Assembly: GCF_027568475.1 (NCBI RefSeq)
Contig: NZ_JANKZG010000001.1
Location: 310,001-374,000, forward strand
Direction of reading: 5' to 3'
Origin: Acinetobacter sp. HY1485
Lineage (GTDB): Bacteria; Pseudomonadota; Gammaproteobacteria; Pseudomonadales; Moraxellaceae
DNA length: 64,000 nucleotides
Part shown: piece by piece, positions 9,578 through 17,817 of the stretch
Layout: every line of letters begins with the position of its first letter
How positions within the stretch are numbered: the first letter of the stretch is position 1
Made by a program: the position numbers and the translations under genes
Notes under the pieces: model-generated
What the model saw: the letters and a program-made list of their open reading frames with translations, nothing else
Database searches by the model: none
Told to the model about the DNA's origin: nothing

Positions 9578-10090
9578 TTAAAATTCGTCGTCTAAATCAA
9601 AATTATCATCAAATAAACGATCTTCAGCTTGATCAATATCATTTAAAACCCGTTGGTAAAATTTAAGTTTACGAACGATATCGCGTGCCTCATGCCATTG
9701 CTGTTGATTGTATTGATTTTTAAATGTTTCAACCAATTGTTGAGTTGATGAGTGAATTTGATCTTTCAGTATTTTGAGCTCAGAGGCTGTTTGAGCTTCT
9801 TCAATTGCTTCGCGAAGCTCTAGTGCATCTTGAAGAAAATCAAGATCATGAATAGACTGTTCCAAGTCTTGATCTTGTTGTACTAAGGTAAGTAAGTAAG
9901 CTGCACGACTATCAAGTATATTTAATGTTTTATATGCTTGATTAATTTCACTTGAGCGAATAAGCGCTTCTTCTTTATTTGCAGATTTATCAGGATGATA
10001 TTGTTGCTGGCATTTCAGAAAATTTGCTTTTAATTGCGTTTGGTCTATATCTAAAGAAACAGGAAGTTCAAATAGCTCAAAATAGTTCAT
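9578..10090 (-). CDS. hscB: Fe-S assembly co-chaperone HscB
   Basis: J-domain protein that delivers IscU to HscA and stimulates its ATPase. The HPD tripeptide is at residues 32-34, the same place as in E. coli HscB. The 170-residue length and the C-terminal helical IscU-binding domain fit. Between it and iscA lie 79 bases containing a 13-bp hairpin (10115-10143), which may reduce expression of the chaperone part relative to iscSUA. Confidence 0.95.
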   Translation of the reverse strand: MNYFELFELPVSLDIDQTQLKANFLKCQQQYHPDKSANKEEALIRSSEINQAYKTLNILDSRAAYLLTLVQQDQDLEQSIHDLDFLQDALELREAIEEAQTASELKILKDQIHSSTQQLVETFKNQYNQQQWHEARDIVRKLKFYQRVLNDIDQAEDRLFDDNFDLDDEF

Positions 10091-10114
10091 TTTATTTTTC
10101 CAACAGTAAATGTT

Positions 10115-10143
10115 AATAAAACAGTGAAAATCACTGTTTTATT
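10115..10143 (-). promoter_or_regulatory. Hairpin between iscA and hscB, possible attenuator
   Basis: Arms AATAAAACAGTGA (10115-10127) and TCACTGTTTTATT (10131-10143) are a perfect 13-bp inverted repeat with a 3-base loop. Read in the operon direction, the stem ends in TTTTATTAA, a mediocre T-run. That suggests partial termination or an mRNA processing/stability point rather than a full stop. Confidence 0.6.
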
Positions 10144-10169
10144 AAGCGTAAAAGACAAATGTTTAGGGA

Positions 10170-10490
10170 TCAAATCGTAAACGATTCGCCACATCCACAT
10201 TCACCTTTTTTATTTGGATTGTTGAACTCGAAGCCTTCATTTAGCCCATTTTTTACATAGTCCATTTCTAAACCGTTGAGATAAACTAAACTCTTAGGAT
10301 CTACAAAGATTTTAACGCCACGTTGCTCAAATAATTGGTCATGTTCGTCAACTTCGTCTACAAACTCAAGTACATAAGCTAAGCCAGAACAGCCAGAAGT
10401 TTTCACCCCAATGCGAATACCTTCACCCTTACCGCGATTTTGAATGTAATTGCTAATATGAGTGGCAGCATTTTCTGTTAAATTGATCAT
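10170..10490 (-). CDS. iscA: Iron-sulfur cluster assembly protein IscA
   Basis: A-type carrier/iron-binding protein of the ISC system. In 106 residues the three ligand cysteines are Cys34 (TSGCSG) and Cys98/Cys100 in the C-terminal ECGCGESF motif, matching the family pattern. AAGGAG is well placed before the ATG at 10490. It lies 19 bases after iscU. Downstream is a hairpin before hscB. Confidence 0.96.
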   Translation of the reverse strand: MINLTENAATHISNYIQNRGKGEGIRIGVKTSGCSGLAYVLEFVDEVDEHDQLFEQRGVKIFVDPKSLVYLNGLEMDYVKNGLNEGFEFNNPNKKGECGCGESFTI

Positions 10491-10509
10491 GAAAACTCCT
10501 TATATACCG

Positions 10510-10896
10510 TTATACGTTCGTTTTTTTATTACGATAGTCGTCAATTGCCGCTTTAATTGCATCTTCAGCAAGTACAGAACAGTGTACTTTTACTGGAGGT
10601 AATGCAAGTTCAGTTGCAATATCAATGTTTTTGATTGCTTGTGCCTCGTCAAGTGTTTTACCTTTAAGCCATTCTGTAACTAATGAACTTGAAGCAATTG
10701 CAGAGCCGCAGCCATACGTTTTAAAGCGTGCTTCTTCAATAATACCTTCAGGGTTTACTTGAATTTGTAAACGCATCACATCGCCACAAGCAGGTGCACC
10801 CACCATACCTGTACCTACGTTTTCTGAGTTTTTGTCTAATACACCAACGTTACGAGGGTTTTCGTAATGGTCAATTACTTTATCGCTATAAGCCAT
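10510..10896 (-). CDS. iscU: Fe-S cluster scaffold IscU
   Basis: Scaffold on which IscS-derived sulfur and iron are assembled into [2Fe-2S] clusters. The conserved Cys37, Cys63 and Cys106 and the Asp39 of ACGD are all present at the positions of E. coli IscU. The LPPVKVHC segment bound by HscA is intact near 99-106. The length is 128 residues. GGAG precedes the start. It sits between iscS and iscA in the operon. Confidence 0.97.
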   Translation of the reverse strand: MAYSDKVIDHYENPRNVGVLDKNSENVGTGMVGAPACGDVMRLQIQVNPEGIIEEARFKTYGCGSAIASSSLVTEWLKGKTLDEAQAIKNIDIATELALPPVKVHCSVLAEDAIKAAIDDYRNKKTNV

Positions 10897-10933
10897 GATT
10901 TTACTCCAAACCTAGGGTTTAACCTGGGTGTTA

Positions 10934-12151
10934 TTAGTGTTCTGCCCATTCAACAGTAGAAAGGTCAATACCGTCTTGGTACATATCCCAAAGTGGTGAA
11001 AGTGCACGAAGCTTTTCTACCGCAGTTTTGGTAATTGCAATCACATGATCAATTTCTTCTTCAGTTGTATATTTACCAAAGCTAAAACGAATTGAACTGT
11101 GTGCAAGTTCATCAGATAAACCAAGCGCACGTAGGACGTATGATGGTTCAAGCGTTGCCGATGTACATGCAGAACCACTTGATACAGCAACATCTTTGAG
11201 CGACATCATTAAAGACTCGCCTTCAACAAAGTTAAAGCTTACATTTAAATAGTTCGCTACACTTTGTGTTTCGTGACCATTTAAAAATATTTGCTCTAAA
11301 CCTTGTAAGCCATTCCAAAGTTTATCACGCAATATGCGTAAACGTTGTTGTTCTGCAACTAAGTTTTTACCTGCAAGTTCAAATGCTTCACCCATACCTA
11401 CAATTTGATGGGTTGCAAGTGTACCTGAACGCATACCACGTTCGTGTCCACCGCCATGAATTTGAGCTTTTAAACGAGTACGTGGGCTACGGCGAACATA
11501 AAGTGCACCGATCCCTTTAGGACCATATGCTTTATGACCTGAGAAACTCATCAGATCAATTTTCATTGTGCTAAGATCAATTTCTACTTTACCTGCAGCT
11601 TGAGCGGCATCTACATGGAAAAAAGTTTTGTTCGCACGTGTAAGTTCGCCAATAGCAGCAACGTCAGTGACAGTACCAATCTCGTTATTCACCATCATTA
11701 GTGAAACTAAAATCGTATCTGGGCGTAATGCTTTAGCTACCATTTCAGGTGTAATTAAACCTGTTTGTGGTTCTGGCTCAAGGTAAGTAATTTCAAAACC
11801 TTGATCTTCTAATTCACGGCAAGGGTCTAAGACTGCTTTATGCTCAATTTTACTGGTAATAATGTGTTTACCTTTTGAGCCATAAAACTGTGCAATTCCT
11901 TTAAGTGCAAGGTTATCAGATTCTGTTGCACCCGATGTCCATACAATTTCGCGTGGATCTGCTTTAATCAGGTTAGCCACTTGCTCACGTGCATATTCTA
12001 CTTTTTCTTCTGCTTGCCAACCGTATGCGTGAGAGCGTGACGCAGGGTTACCAAAAGTACCATCAAAGGTTAAGCATTCCATCATGCGTTCAGCAACCTG
12101 AGGATCCACAGGTGTGGTTGCTGCATAGTCAAGATAAATCGGACGTTTCAT
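10934..12151 (-). CDS. iscS: Cysteine desulfurase IscS
   Basis: PLP enzyme that converts cysteine to alanine and hands the sulfur to IscU and to tRNA thiolation enzymes. From the ATG at 12151 the protein is 405 residues (E. coli 404), starting [16 protein letters not shown]. The longer open frame to 12235 overlaps iscR and is not needed. The PLP lysine is Lys207 in [12 protein letters not shown], and the catalytic Cys329 lies in the SSGSACTSA loop. The start follows the iscR stop after a single base and has ACAGG upstream, suggesting translational coupling. Confidence 0.97.
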   Translation of the reverse strand: MKRPIYLDYAATTPVDPQVAERMMECLTFDGTFGNPASRSHAYGWQAEEKVEYAREQVANLIKADPREIVWTSGATESDNLALKGIAQFYGSKGKHIITSKIEHKAVLDPCRELEDQGFEITYLEPEPQTGLITPEMVAKALRPDTILVSLMMVNNEIGTVTDVAAIGELTRANKTFFHVDAAQAAGKVEIDLSTMKIDLMSFSGHKAYGPKGIGALYVRRSPRTRLKAQIHGGGHERGMRSGTLATHQIVGMGEAFELAGKNLVAEQQRLRILRDKLWNGLQGLEQIFLNGHETQSVANYLNVSFNFVEGESLMMSLKDVAVSSGSACTSATLEPSYVLRALGLSDELAHSSIRFSFGKYTTEEEIDHVIAITKTAVEKLRALSPLWDMYQDGIDLSTVEWAEH

Positions 12152-12152
12152 A

Positions 12153-12623
12153 TTATATACCTGTAGCCGCAAGTAACGAATCATATTGGTTTGAGTTTTG
12201 GCGAAGTGCAACGGTTTGTACATTTTCGCGCGCAAGCATGTCTGCCAATGTGATTTTTGCTAAATAGTCGGCAATGTGGTGAGAAAGGTCTCGCCATAAA
12301 TCGTGAGTAAGACACATTGCACCGTTTTGACAATTTCCTTTATGGTCACAACGAGTTGCATCTACTGTTTCATTTACAGCTTCAATAATTTCTAAAATTG
12401 TAATGGCATCAGCGGGTTTAGCAAGGTGGTAACCACCGTTGGCACCGCGAACGCTCGAAACTAAACCATGTCTTTTAAGCTTAGCAAATAACTGCTCGAG
12501 ATAAGCAACTGAAATGGTCTGGCGAGCTGCAATTTCGGCAAGCGTGATCGTTTGTTCAGATGGCTGCAAAGCTAAATCAAGTAGAGCAGTCACTGCGTAG
12601 CGACCGCGAGTAGTTAAGCGCAT
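12153..12623 (-). CDS. iscR: Iron-sulfur cluster regulator IscR
   Basis: Rrf2-family repressor of the isc operon in its [2Fe-2S] form. The N-terminal winged helix starts [19 protein letters not shown]. The cluster ligands Cys92, Cys98, Cys104 and His107 match E. coli IscR numbering exactly when the ATG at 12623 is used (156 residues). An upstream ATG at 12635 would add four residues. It is the first gene of the operon. The promoter 34 bases or more upstream of the start carries a type 1 IscR-like site, so autoregulation is expected. Confidence 0.97.
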   Translation of the reverse strand: MRLTTRGRYAVTALLDLALQPSEQTITLAEIAARQTISVAYLEQLFAKLKRHGLVSSVRGANGGYHLAKPADAITILEIIEAVNETVDATRCDHKGNCQNGAMCLTHDLWRDLSHHIADYLAKITLADMLARENVQTVALRQNSNQYDSLLAATGI

Positions 12624-12656
12624 GATTCGATACACATGTTAAGACTAGATAGGTAA

Positions 12657-12688
12657 ATTTTAAGAATCCTGACTAAAATAGTCAAGTT
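12657..12688 (-). promoter_or_regulatory. isc operon promoter with overlapping IscR-type operator
   Basis: On the minus strand TTGACT (12680-12685) and TAAAAT (12657-12662) are separated by 17 bases, a near-consensus sigma-70 promoter. Overlaid on the -35 is CTTGACTATTTTAGTCAGG, an interrupted palindrome (TGACTATTTTAGTCA) that fits the E. coli type 1 IscR consensus GACTRWWWYAGTC. Binding here would block polymerase, giving negative feedback. Confidence 0.82.
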
Positions 12689-12689
12689 T

Positions 12690-13334
12690 TTAATTCATAA
12701 AATAATGATACAAAATTATGCCAAGTAATAGAACAATAATAATGCTAAAACTGATATTAATCAGTCGTTGTTGACGCTTTAAATTTTGTAAGCGATTACG
12801 GTATTTTTTAACATCTACTTGCAAAGAGTTAATTTTTGAACGCTGATAATCAATTTTTTCGAGTAAAGGCTGAATACGATTTTTTGAAGCAGTTACTTCG
12901 CTATTAGGTGATGATAGAAACCATTTATGCCAATCACTGAGTAAATGAGGCAGTGCAAGTTGTGAGAGAAGGTCTCTAAATTGGTCTTTTTCTTGTTGTG
13001 AACCATAAATTTTAATACCACGTAAACCACGCTTGTTACCCAATAAAAATGCTTGGGTATAGCCAAATAACGTACTGCTTATTTCTAACTGCGGCTTTTG
13101 AGTGGGTGCTTCACTATCAAAAAGTAAACCATGTGGAGTAAATCTGACATAAAAATTAAGATAAGGAATATATAAATTAACCTTAACAACGGTTTGTTGC
13201 TGTATAAAATACTGAGCGTGTTGTTTTACAACATCATCATGGCTAAAAATAAAGCTATAAAAAGTTTCTAACGCAATCATGCTCAAATTTAGCAACAAAT
13301 GTGGCGATTTCTGATTTTGTTGCGTATTTTTCAT
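12690..13334 (-). CDS. SCP2/UbiJ-like protein with C-terminal membrane anchor, hypothetical
   Basis: I do not recognise a named gene. The 214 residues fall into three parts. An N-terminal region of about 125 residues has the feel of an SCP2 lipid-binding domain (FYVRFTPHGLLFDSEA, LEISSTLFGYTQAFLLGNKRG, GIKIYGSQQEKDQFRDLL), like the front of UbiJ. A helical coiled-coil region follows at about 150-192 (IDYQRSKINSLQVDVKKY). The end is a single membrane segment (LINISFSIIIVLLLGIILYHYF). UbiJ has the first two parts but is normally in ubiE-ubiJ-ubiB, so this may be a membrane-anchored relative rather than UbiJ itself. AGGA precedes the start. It lies just upstream of the isc promoter on the same strand. 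Confidence 0.6.
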   Translation of the reverse strand: MKNTQQNQKSPHLLLNLSMIALETFYSFIFSHDDVVKQHAQYFIQQQTVVKVNLYIPYLNFYVRFTPHGLLFDSEAPTQKPQLEISSTLFGYTQAFLLGNKRGLRGIKIYGSQQEKDQFRDLLSQLALPHLLSDWHKWFLSSPNSEVTASKNRIQPLLEKIDYQRSKINSLQVDVKKYRNRLQNLKRQQRLINISFSIIIVLLLGIILYHYFMN

Positions 13335-13415
13335 TATATAAAAATCCTATACATTAAGAATTCCAACATCGACTTATTATAGCTAAATCTAAAGCGTGAA
13401 TGTTGTAACGTATGT

Positions 13416-14012
13416 TTAACGAATGAAGCCTTTTGATACAAAGTATCCAAGCACATAATAATAAATATTTAAGGTAATTTTGAATAGATATATACCGTAA
13501 TGTTGCCAAATACGATAACCCACCCAGTTAAGTAAAAACGCAAAAATAAATGCGCCAATCATATCAAATGGGAAGTGAACACCTAAATAAACACGTGACC
13601 AAGCGACACACCACGCTAAGCATAATAAAATACTTCCTGTTATTTTACGCCCAGAAAAAAGGTAGGAAAAAGCAACAGTGCTAAAAATGAGCATGTGATC
13701 GCTTGGAAAAGAGCCATTGGCAGCATGGGCAAGGTAGTTTTGTCCAATAGGCATAGCAAAAGGGCGTGGATGATAGAATAACGTAGAGATAAAAAAGCTA
13801 ATGCTTAAACCAATTGCAGTAATCACAACAGCTTTTAAAGCACGCTCTTTCATCGCTTTATTACCTTGACACCACAAAAATGCAAGAAGCAAAGCTAAGA
13901 TATAAAGTAGGTCTTGTGCAATAAAGGTTGCAACATGTATTGATAAACTAGAGGCATGAGGCGTGGCATTAATCAAAGAAAAAAGTGCTAAATTCACGGT
14001 TTCTAAGGGCAT
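13416..14012 (-). CDS. PAP2-family phosphatase, likely undecaprenyl-diphosphatase (BcrC-like)
   Basis: Integral membrane phosphatase. The three PAP2 signature blocks are visible: FYHPRPF (first motif), NGSFPSDH (second, with the catalytic histidine) and SRVYLGVHFPFDM (third). About five or six hydrophobic segments span the 198 residues. BcrC-type enzymes dephosphorylate undecaprenyl diphosphate to recycle the lipid carrier for peptidoglycan; other lipid phosphates are possible substrates. The start at the ATG at 14012 has AGGA about 7 bases upstream; a GTG two codons earlier is less likely. It lies downstream of the small 49-codon gene on the same strand. Confidence 0.85.
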   Translation of the reverse strand: MPLETVNLALFSLINATPHASSLSIHVATFIAQDLLYILALLLAFLWCQGNKAMKERALKAVVITAIGLSISFFISTLFYHPRPFAMPIGQNYLAHAANGSFPSDHMLIFSTVAFSYLFSGRKITGSILLCLAWCVAWSRVYLGVHFPFDMIGAFIFAFLLNWVGYRIWQHYGIYLFKITLNIYYYVLGYFVSKGFIR

Positions 14013-14071
14013 GACCACATCCTAGTCAACAAAAGTTCACCATGATAAGTGAACTTGCATTAAAACAATAC

Positions 14072-14221
14072 TTAATTTGTTTGTTTTATATGCGGTTGCT
14101 TTTCTGTATCAGGCTTATTGTATGTATTTGGCACGAGTACGGTATTTTTATTTTCCGAATCTTTATATTTACGGCTACGGTTCGCACGTTCTCTAAAGCC
14201 ACCTTTGTTAATCAGTTGCAT
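14072..14221 (-). CDS. Small basic hydrophilic protein, 49 residues
   Basis: A short gene starting MQLINKGGFRERANRSRK and ending HIKQTN, with AGGA six or seven bases before the ATG. The first 20 residues are strongly basic (Arg/Lys), and the rest is polar and probably disordered. The open frame, the good ribosome binding site and the familiar start motif support a real gene. I recall similar short proteins in Acinetobacter but know no function. Its ATG lies only 14 bases past the metK terminator on the same strand, so it needs terminator read-through or a promoter inside the metK tail. An opposite-strand open frame over the same bases is a shadow. Confidence 0.65.
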   Translation of the reverse strand: MQLINKGGFRERANRSRKYKDSENKNTVLVPNTYNKPDTEKQPHIKQTN

Positions 14222-14234
14222 ATTTTGATCCTAT

Positions 14235-14261
14235 AAAAAAGCCCGCATCGTGCGGGCTTTT
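14235..14261 (-). terminator. Intrinsic terminator of metK
   Basis: AAAGCCCGCA (14238-14247) and TGCGGGCTTT (14251-14260) form a perfect 10-bp GC-rich stem with a TCG loop, followed on the minus strand by a run of six Ts. The ribosome binding site of the small gene at 14072-14221 begins immediately after the T-run. Confidence 0.88.
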
Positions 14262-14267
14262 ATGTAC

Positions 14268-15434
14268 TTACAGTCCGCTAGATTGGCGAAGTGCTTCAAC
14301 TTTGTCTGTTTTTTCCCATGTAAAGGCATGGTCAGACCCTTCACGACCAAAATGACCATAAGTTGCAGTCTGTTGGTACATTGGTTGAATAAGGTCTAGC
14401 ATACGTGTGATACCGTATGGACGTAAATCGAAATGCTCACGTACAAGTGCAATAATTAAAGATTCTTCAACTTTTGCTGTACCAAAGGTATTGATTGAAA
14501 TTGAAGTAGGTTCTGCAACACCAATGGCATAACTCACTTGAATTTCACATTTGTCTGCTAAACCTGCAGCAACAATATTTTTTGCAACGTAACGTCCTGC
14601 ATAGGCAGCCGAACGGTCTACTTTTGATGGGTCTTTACCTGAGAACGCACCACCACCGTGACGTGCCATACCGCCGTAAGTATCTACAATAATTTTACGA
14701 CCTGTTAAACCACAATCGCCAACAGGACCACCAATCACAAATTTACCTGTTGGATTGATATGGAACTTGGTGCTTTCAGAGAACATATCTGCAGGAATAA
14801 CAGGCTTGATAATCTCTTCAATGACTGCTTCTTTAAGCTGTGATTGACTAATCTCAGGGTCGTGCTGTGTAGACAGTACAACTGCTTCTAAACGCACAGG
14901 GCGACCATTTTCATAGGCAAACGTCACTTGGCTCTTGGCATCTGGACGTAACCATGCGAGTTGTCCGTTACGACGTAAAGTCGCTTGACGCTCCATTAAA
15001 CGATGTGCATAAGAAATTGGTGCAGGCATTAAAACATCAGTTTCACGGCTTGCATAACCAAACATTAAACCTTGGTCGCCTGCACCTTGGTCTTCTGGTT
15101 TTTGACGGTCTACACCTTGAGCAATTTCTGGAGATTGTTTACCAATCATATTGATAACAGCACATGTAGAACCATCAAAGCCTAAATCTGAATGATGATA
15201 ACCAATGCCATTTACTGTTTGGCGTACGATTGCTTCGACATCCACATTTGCAGTTGTTGTGATTTCACCTGCAAGTACCACCGCACCTGTTTTTACTAAT
15301 GTTTCACAAGCAACCCGTGCATATGGGTCTTCTTTTAAAATCGCATCTAAAATAGCATCACTGATTTGGTCAGCCATTTTATCAGGATGACCTTCGCTTA
15401 CAGATTCCGAAGTAAAAACAGCGTACTCGCGCAT
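14268..15434 (-). CDS. metK: S-adenosylmethionine synthetase
   Basis: Forms SAM from methionine and ATP. The signature blocks are intact: [13 protein letters not shown] near the N-terminus, [12 protein letters not shown] in the middle and the glycine-rich loop [19 protein letters not shown]. The length of 388 matches the bacterial family (about 384). The start at 15434 has AGGA upstream. I looked for a SAM riboswitch in the 230-base divergent region before the gene and see none. Confidence 0.97.
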   Translation of the reverse strand: MREYAVFTSESVSEGHPDKMADQISDAILDAILKEDPYARVACETLVKTGAVVLAGEITTTANVDVEAIVRQTVNGIGYHHSDLGFDGSTCAVINMIGKQSPEIAQGVDRQKPEDQGAGDQGLMFGYASRETDVLMPAPISYAHRLMERQATLRRNGQLAWLRPDAKSQVTFAYENGRPVRLEAVVLSTQHDPEISQSQLKEAVIEEIIKPVIPADMFSESTKFHINPTGKFVIGGPVGDCGLTGRKIIVDTYGGMARHGGGAFSGKDPSKVDRSAAYAGRYVAKNIVAAGLADKCEIQVSYAIGVAEPTSISINTFGTAKVEESLIIALVREHFDLRPYGITRMLDLIQPMYQQTATYGHFGREGSDHAFTWEKTDKVEALRQSSGL

Positions 15435-15664
15435 GGAAGTCCTATTAGAGTAAATTTAATTAACAGCGCTATATGTTACATCGACTACGTTAGAAGCACT
15501 AGAGCAAGTGAATAAAATTCTCGCAAATGTACTTTATTTTTAGTAAATTTCACCTATTGCATCTAAGACTTTTGGGTGAGAGCAGATTGCGTGTCAATTT
15601 CAAAAGGAATAAAATTAAGTTTGCATTAAAACATTAAAAAAACCACGCATATAGGGATATCCTC

Positions 15665-16852
15665 ATGAAATATAAAAAGATATTAGGGTTAATGGCGGTT
15701 TCGGCATTGGCATCGGTTGCACATGCAAAAACTTATGTATTGACAGATGTAAATAAAGGAATTGAACAGGGTAATTGGCAAATTGCAGGTCAAAATTTTA
15801 AAGTCCAACAGCAAATATTGCATGGTGGTAAACAAGAGGGTAGTAAAGTAATTACCATTACAAGCCCAAATTTTAGCATTGCATTATCGCCAACGCGTGG
15901 TATGGGGTTACTTCATGCAGATGGAAATGGTGTGCATTTGGGTTGGAACTCACCTGTTAAAGAAGTAGTGAACCCCGCTTATATGAATTTAGAGAGCCGT
16001 AATGGTTTAGGGTGGTTAGAAGGCTTTAATGAAATGGTAGTGCGCTGTGGGTATGAATGGACAGGGCATCCTGTTACTGCAGATGGGCAAATTTATACTT
16101 TGCATGGTAAAGCACAAAATACGCCTGCTTCTTATGTAGAAGTCCAAATTGATGATCAAGCGCCACATGCGATTCATATACGTGGTTTAATCAAAGAAAG
16201 TACGTTCAAAAAAGCAGATCTGCAAACCATGACAGAATTGACTTACGTGCCGGGAGAGACATCATTTAAATTACATGATGTGCTTACGAACCAAGCAGAC
16301 TATGCACATGATTATCAAATTATTTATCACAGTAATTTTAGCCAACCAATTTTAGAAGAAGGCGCACAGTTTTTAGCACCTGTGAGCGAGGTAAGTCCAT
16401 TTAATGATTATGCGGTTAAGGGACTAGATACATGGAAAACGTATTTGGGTCCAACCAAAGGATTTGATGAGATGGTCTTTAATTTAAAACCGCTTGCAGA
16501 TGCTAAAGGGCAGACTTTAGCAGCATTAATTAATAAAGCAGGGACAAAAGGTGTTTCTATTGAGTTTAATACGTCACAGCTTCCTGTTTTAACTCTTTGG
16601 AAAAATACAGATACCTTAAAACAAGGATATGTAACAGGAATTGAACCAGGTACAAGTTATGCTTATCCTGTAACCATTGAGCGTGCACAAAAACGTGTAA
16701 AACAATTACAGCCTGGTCAAAGTGTTACGTTTGATTTAACTTATTCATTGTTGAGTAATGCCAATCAGATCAAACAAACTCAACAACGTATTGATAGTAT
16801 TCAGTCTAAACAAAAAGTAAGTGTTGTAAATACACCAATGGCAAAAGAATAA
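15665..16852 (+). CDS. Exported DUF4432 (aldose-epimerase-like) protein
   Basis: A 395-residue protein with a Sec signal peptide (cleavage expected after VAHA, about residue 21). The body reads as DUF4432, a beta-sandwich family related to galactose mutarotase: SPTRGMGLLHADG near 80-90, GLGWLEGFNEMVVRCG near 117-132 and the late block GYVTGIEPGTSYAYP. Most relatives I know are cytoplasmic sugar-processing proteins, so export is noteworthy and suggests action on periplasmic sugars. The substrate is unknown. It is divergent from metK and has its own terminator downstream. Confidence 0.75.
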   Translation: MKYKKILGLMAVSALASVAHAKTYVLTDVNKGIEQGNWQIAGQNFKVQQQILHGGKQEGSKVITITSPNFSIALSPTRGMGLLHADGNGVHLGWNSPVKEVVNPAYMNLESRNGLGWLEGFNEMVVRCGYEWTGHPVTADGQIYTLHGKAQNTPASYVEVQIDDQAPHAIHIRGLIKESTFKKADLQTMTELTYVPGETSFKLHDVLTNQADYAHDYQIIYHSNFSQPILEEGAQFLAPVSEVSPFNDYAVKGLDTWKTYLGPTKGFDEMVFNLKPLADAKGQTLAALINKAGTKGVSIEFNTSQLPVLTLWKNTDTLKQGYVTGIEPGTSYAYPVTIERAQKRVKQLQPGQSVTFDLTYSLLSNANQIKQTQQRIDSIQSKQKVSVVNTPMAKE

Positions 16853-16880
16853 AAAAAGCGCCGTTAAGGCGCTTTTTTTT
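16851..16880. terminator. Bidirectional terminator between the DUF4432 gene and the LEA-like gene
   Basis: GCGCC (16858-16862) and GGCGC (16868-16872) are extended by flanking runs of seven As and eight Ts, so the stem works for both convergent genes. The stop codon of the minus-strand gene overlaps the T-run. Confidence 0.85.
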
Positions 16881-17571
16881 AGTTAGCGCGTTGCCAATCT
16901 TTTACTTCTTCTTTTTTATTGTGTAAGTAGTTTTTAGATTGGTTATATTTTTGCTTTGAAAAATCTTTGGTTTGCTGCGCTTTATGTTTTACCACTGATT
17001 TAGTCTTATCATAGCCATTTACTGTACCTTGTTTAGCGCGTGAAAAATCTTGCTTGGTTTTATTTTTTACTTGGTCATATTTACGATCCGTTGCTTGTTT
17101 AGCACTGTCGTACTTATTTTCTACACCATCTTTAAAGTTTGTTGAATGTTCAGATGTGCTTAATTTAGCATTGTTGTATTTATCGGCTGTTGCCTGCTTT
17201 AAGTCGCGTGCATCAGTCACGGTTTTATCTTTAATTTGATGATATTTTTGATCTGTTGCCTGTTTAGCACTGTCGTACTTATTTTCTACACCATCTTTAA
17301 AGTTTGTTGAATGTTCAGATGTGCTTAATTTAGCATTATTGTATTTGTCTGCTGTTGCTTGCTTTAAGTCATGCGTTTCAGTTACTGTTTTGTCTTTTAA
17401 ATTTTTAGTGTCTTCAGCAATCGTTTGTCCAGCATGGCGTACATCTTGTTTTGCATTATCGTAATGTGTTGCAACATCACTTTTTAAAGTTTGAATATAT
17501 GATGGGTTACCTTCAGCAAACGTTGCTGTAGAAAAAAGAGCACCCATAAGTAAAATTGTTGTCTTGTTCAT
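16879..17571 (-). CDS. Exported LEA/hydrophilin-like repeat protein
   Basis: A 230-residue, very hydrophilic Lys/Asp/Thr/Ala-rich protein with a signal peptide ending TFA-EG (about residue 19). Residues 59-113 and 114-168 are two tandem copies of a 55-residue unit (KDKTVT, DLKQATADKYNNAK, STNFKDGVENKYDSAKQATD), differing at only a few positions. Fifty-five is five times eleven, the period of group 3 LEA proteins, and patterns such as K-x-A-T-x-K-Y recur every 11. Such proteins are disordered in water and protect against drying. Acinetobacter hydrophilins (DtpA/DtpB type) are known to aid desiccation tolerance, so a periplasmic protective role is a reasonable inference. It is not shown to be one of those genes. 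Confidence 0.72.
   Translation of the reverse strand: MNKTTILLMGALFSTATFAEGNPSYIQTLKSDVATHYDNAKQDVRHAGQTIAEDTKNLKDKTVTETHDLKQATADKYNNAKLSTSEHSTNFKDGVENKYDSAKQATDQKYHQIKDKTVTDARDLKQATADKYNNAKLSTSEHSTNFKDGVENKYDSAKQATDRKYDQVKNKTKQDFSRAKQGTVNGYDKTKSVVKHKAQQTKDFSKQKYNQSKNYLHNKKEEVKDWQRAN
17068..17397 (-). repeat. Two tandem 165-bp repeats inside the LEA-like gene
   Basis: Copies lie at 17233-17397 and 17068-17232. Long stretches are identical in DNA as well as protein (for example the part encoding LSTSEHSTNFKDGVENK), which indicates a recent duplication. Copy number could vary between strains by slippage or recombination. Confidence 0.85.
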
Positions 17572-17817
17572 TTTTCTTCCTTAATATACGAGGAAATTAA
17601 CTTTAGATACCTATCTTGAAGAAAAACAACGCAATAAAAAATAATAAAAATGTATGTTTATGTTGAAAATAAGTAAATGAATTTATTCAATAAATCTAAA
17701 TTTAGAGATTTTAATGATGATTTTGGACGAAAAAACCACCATTTGACTTTACCCCACCTCATTTTTTTAAGACAATACACGCGTTACTTCCTCAACTTGA
17801 ATTTTGGACTCTGACCT

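Noticed and set aside
14042-14236. 64-codon plus-strand frame over the metK terminator region
   Set aside because: It runs antisense to the 49-codon gene that has a good ribosome binding site, has a low-complexity hydrophobic translation and crosses the terminator.
15435-15664. SAM riboswitch upstream of metK
   Set aside because: No matching conserved core or suitable stem arrangement is visible; the region just serves two divergent promoters.
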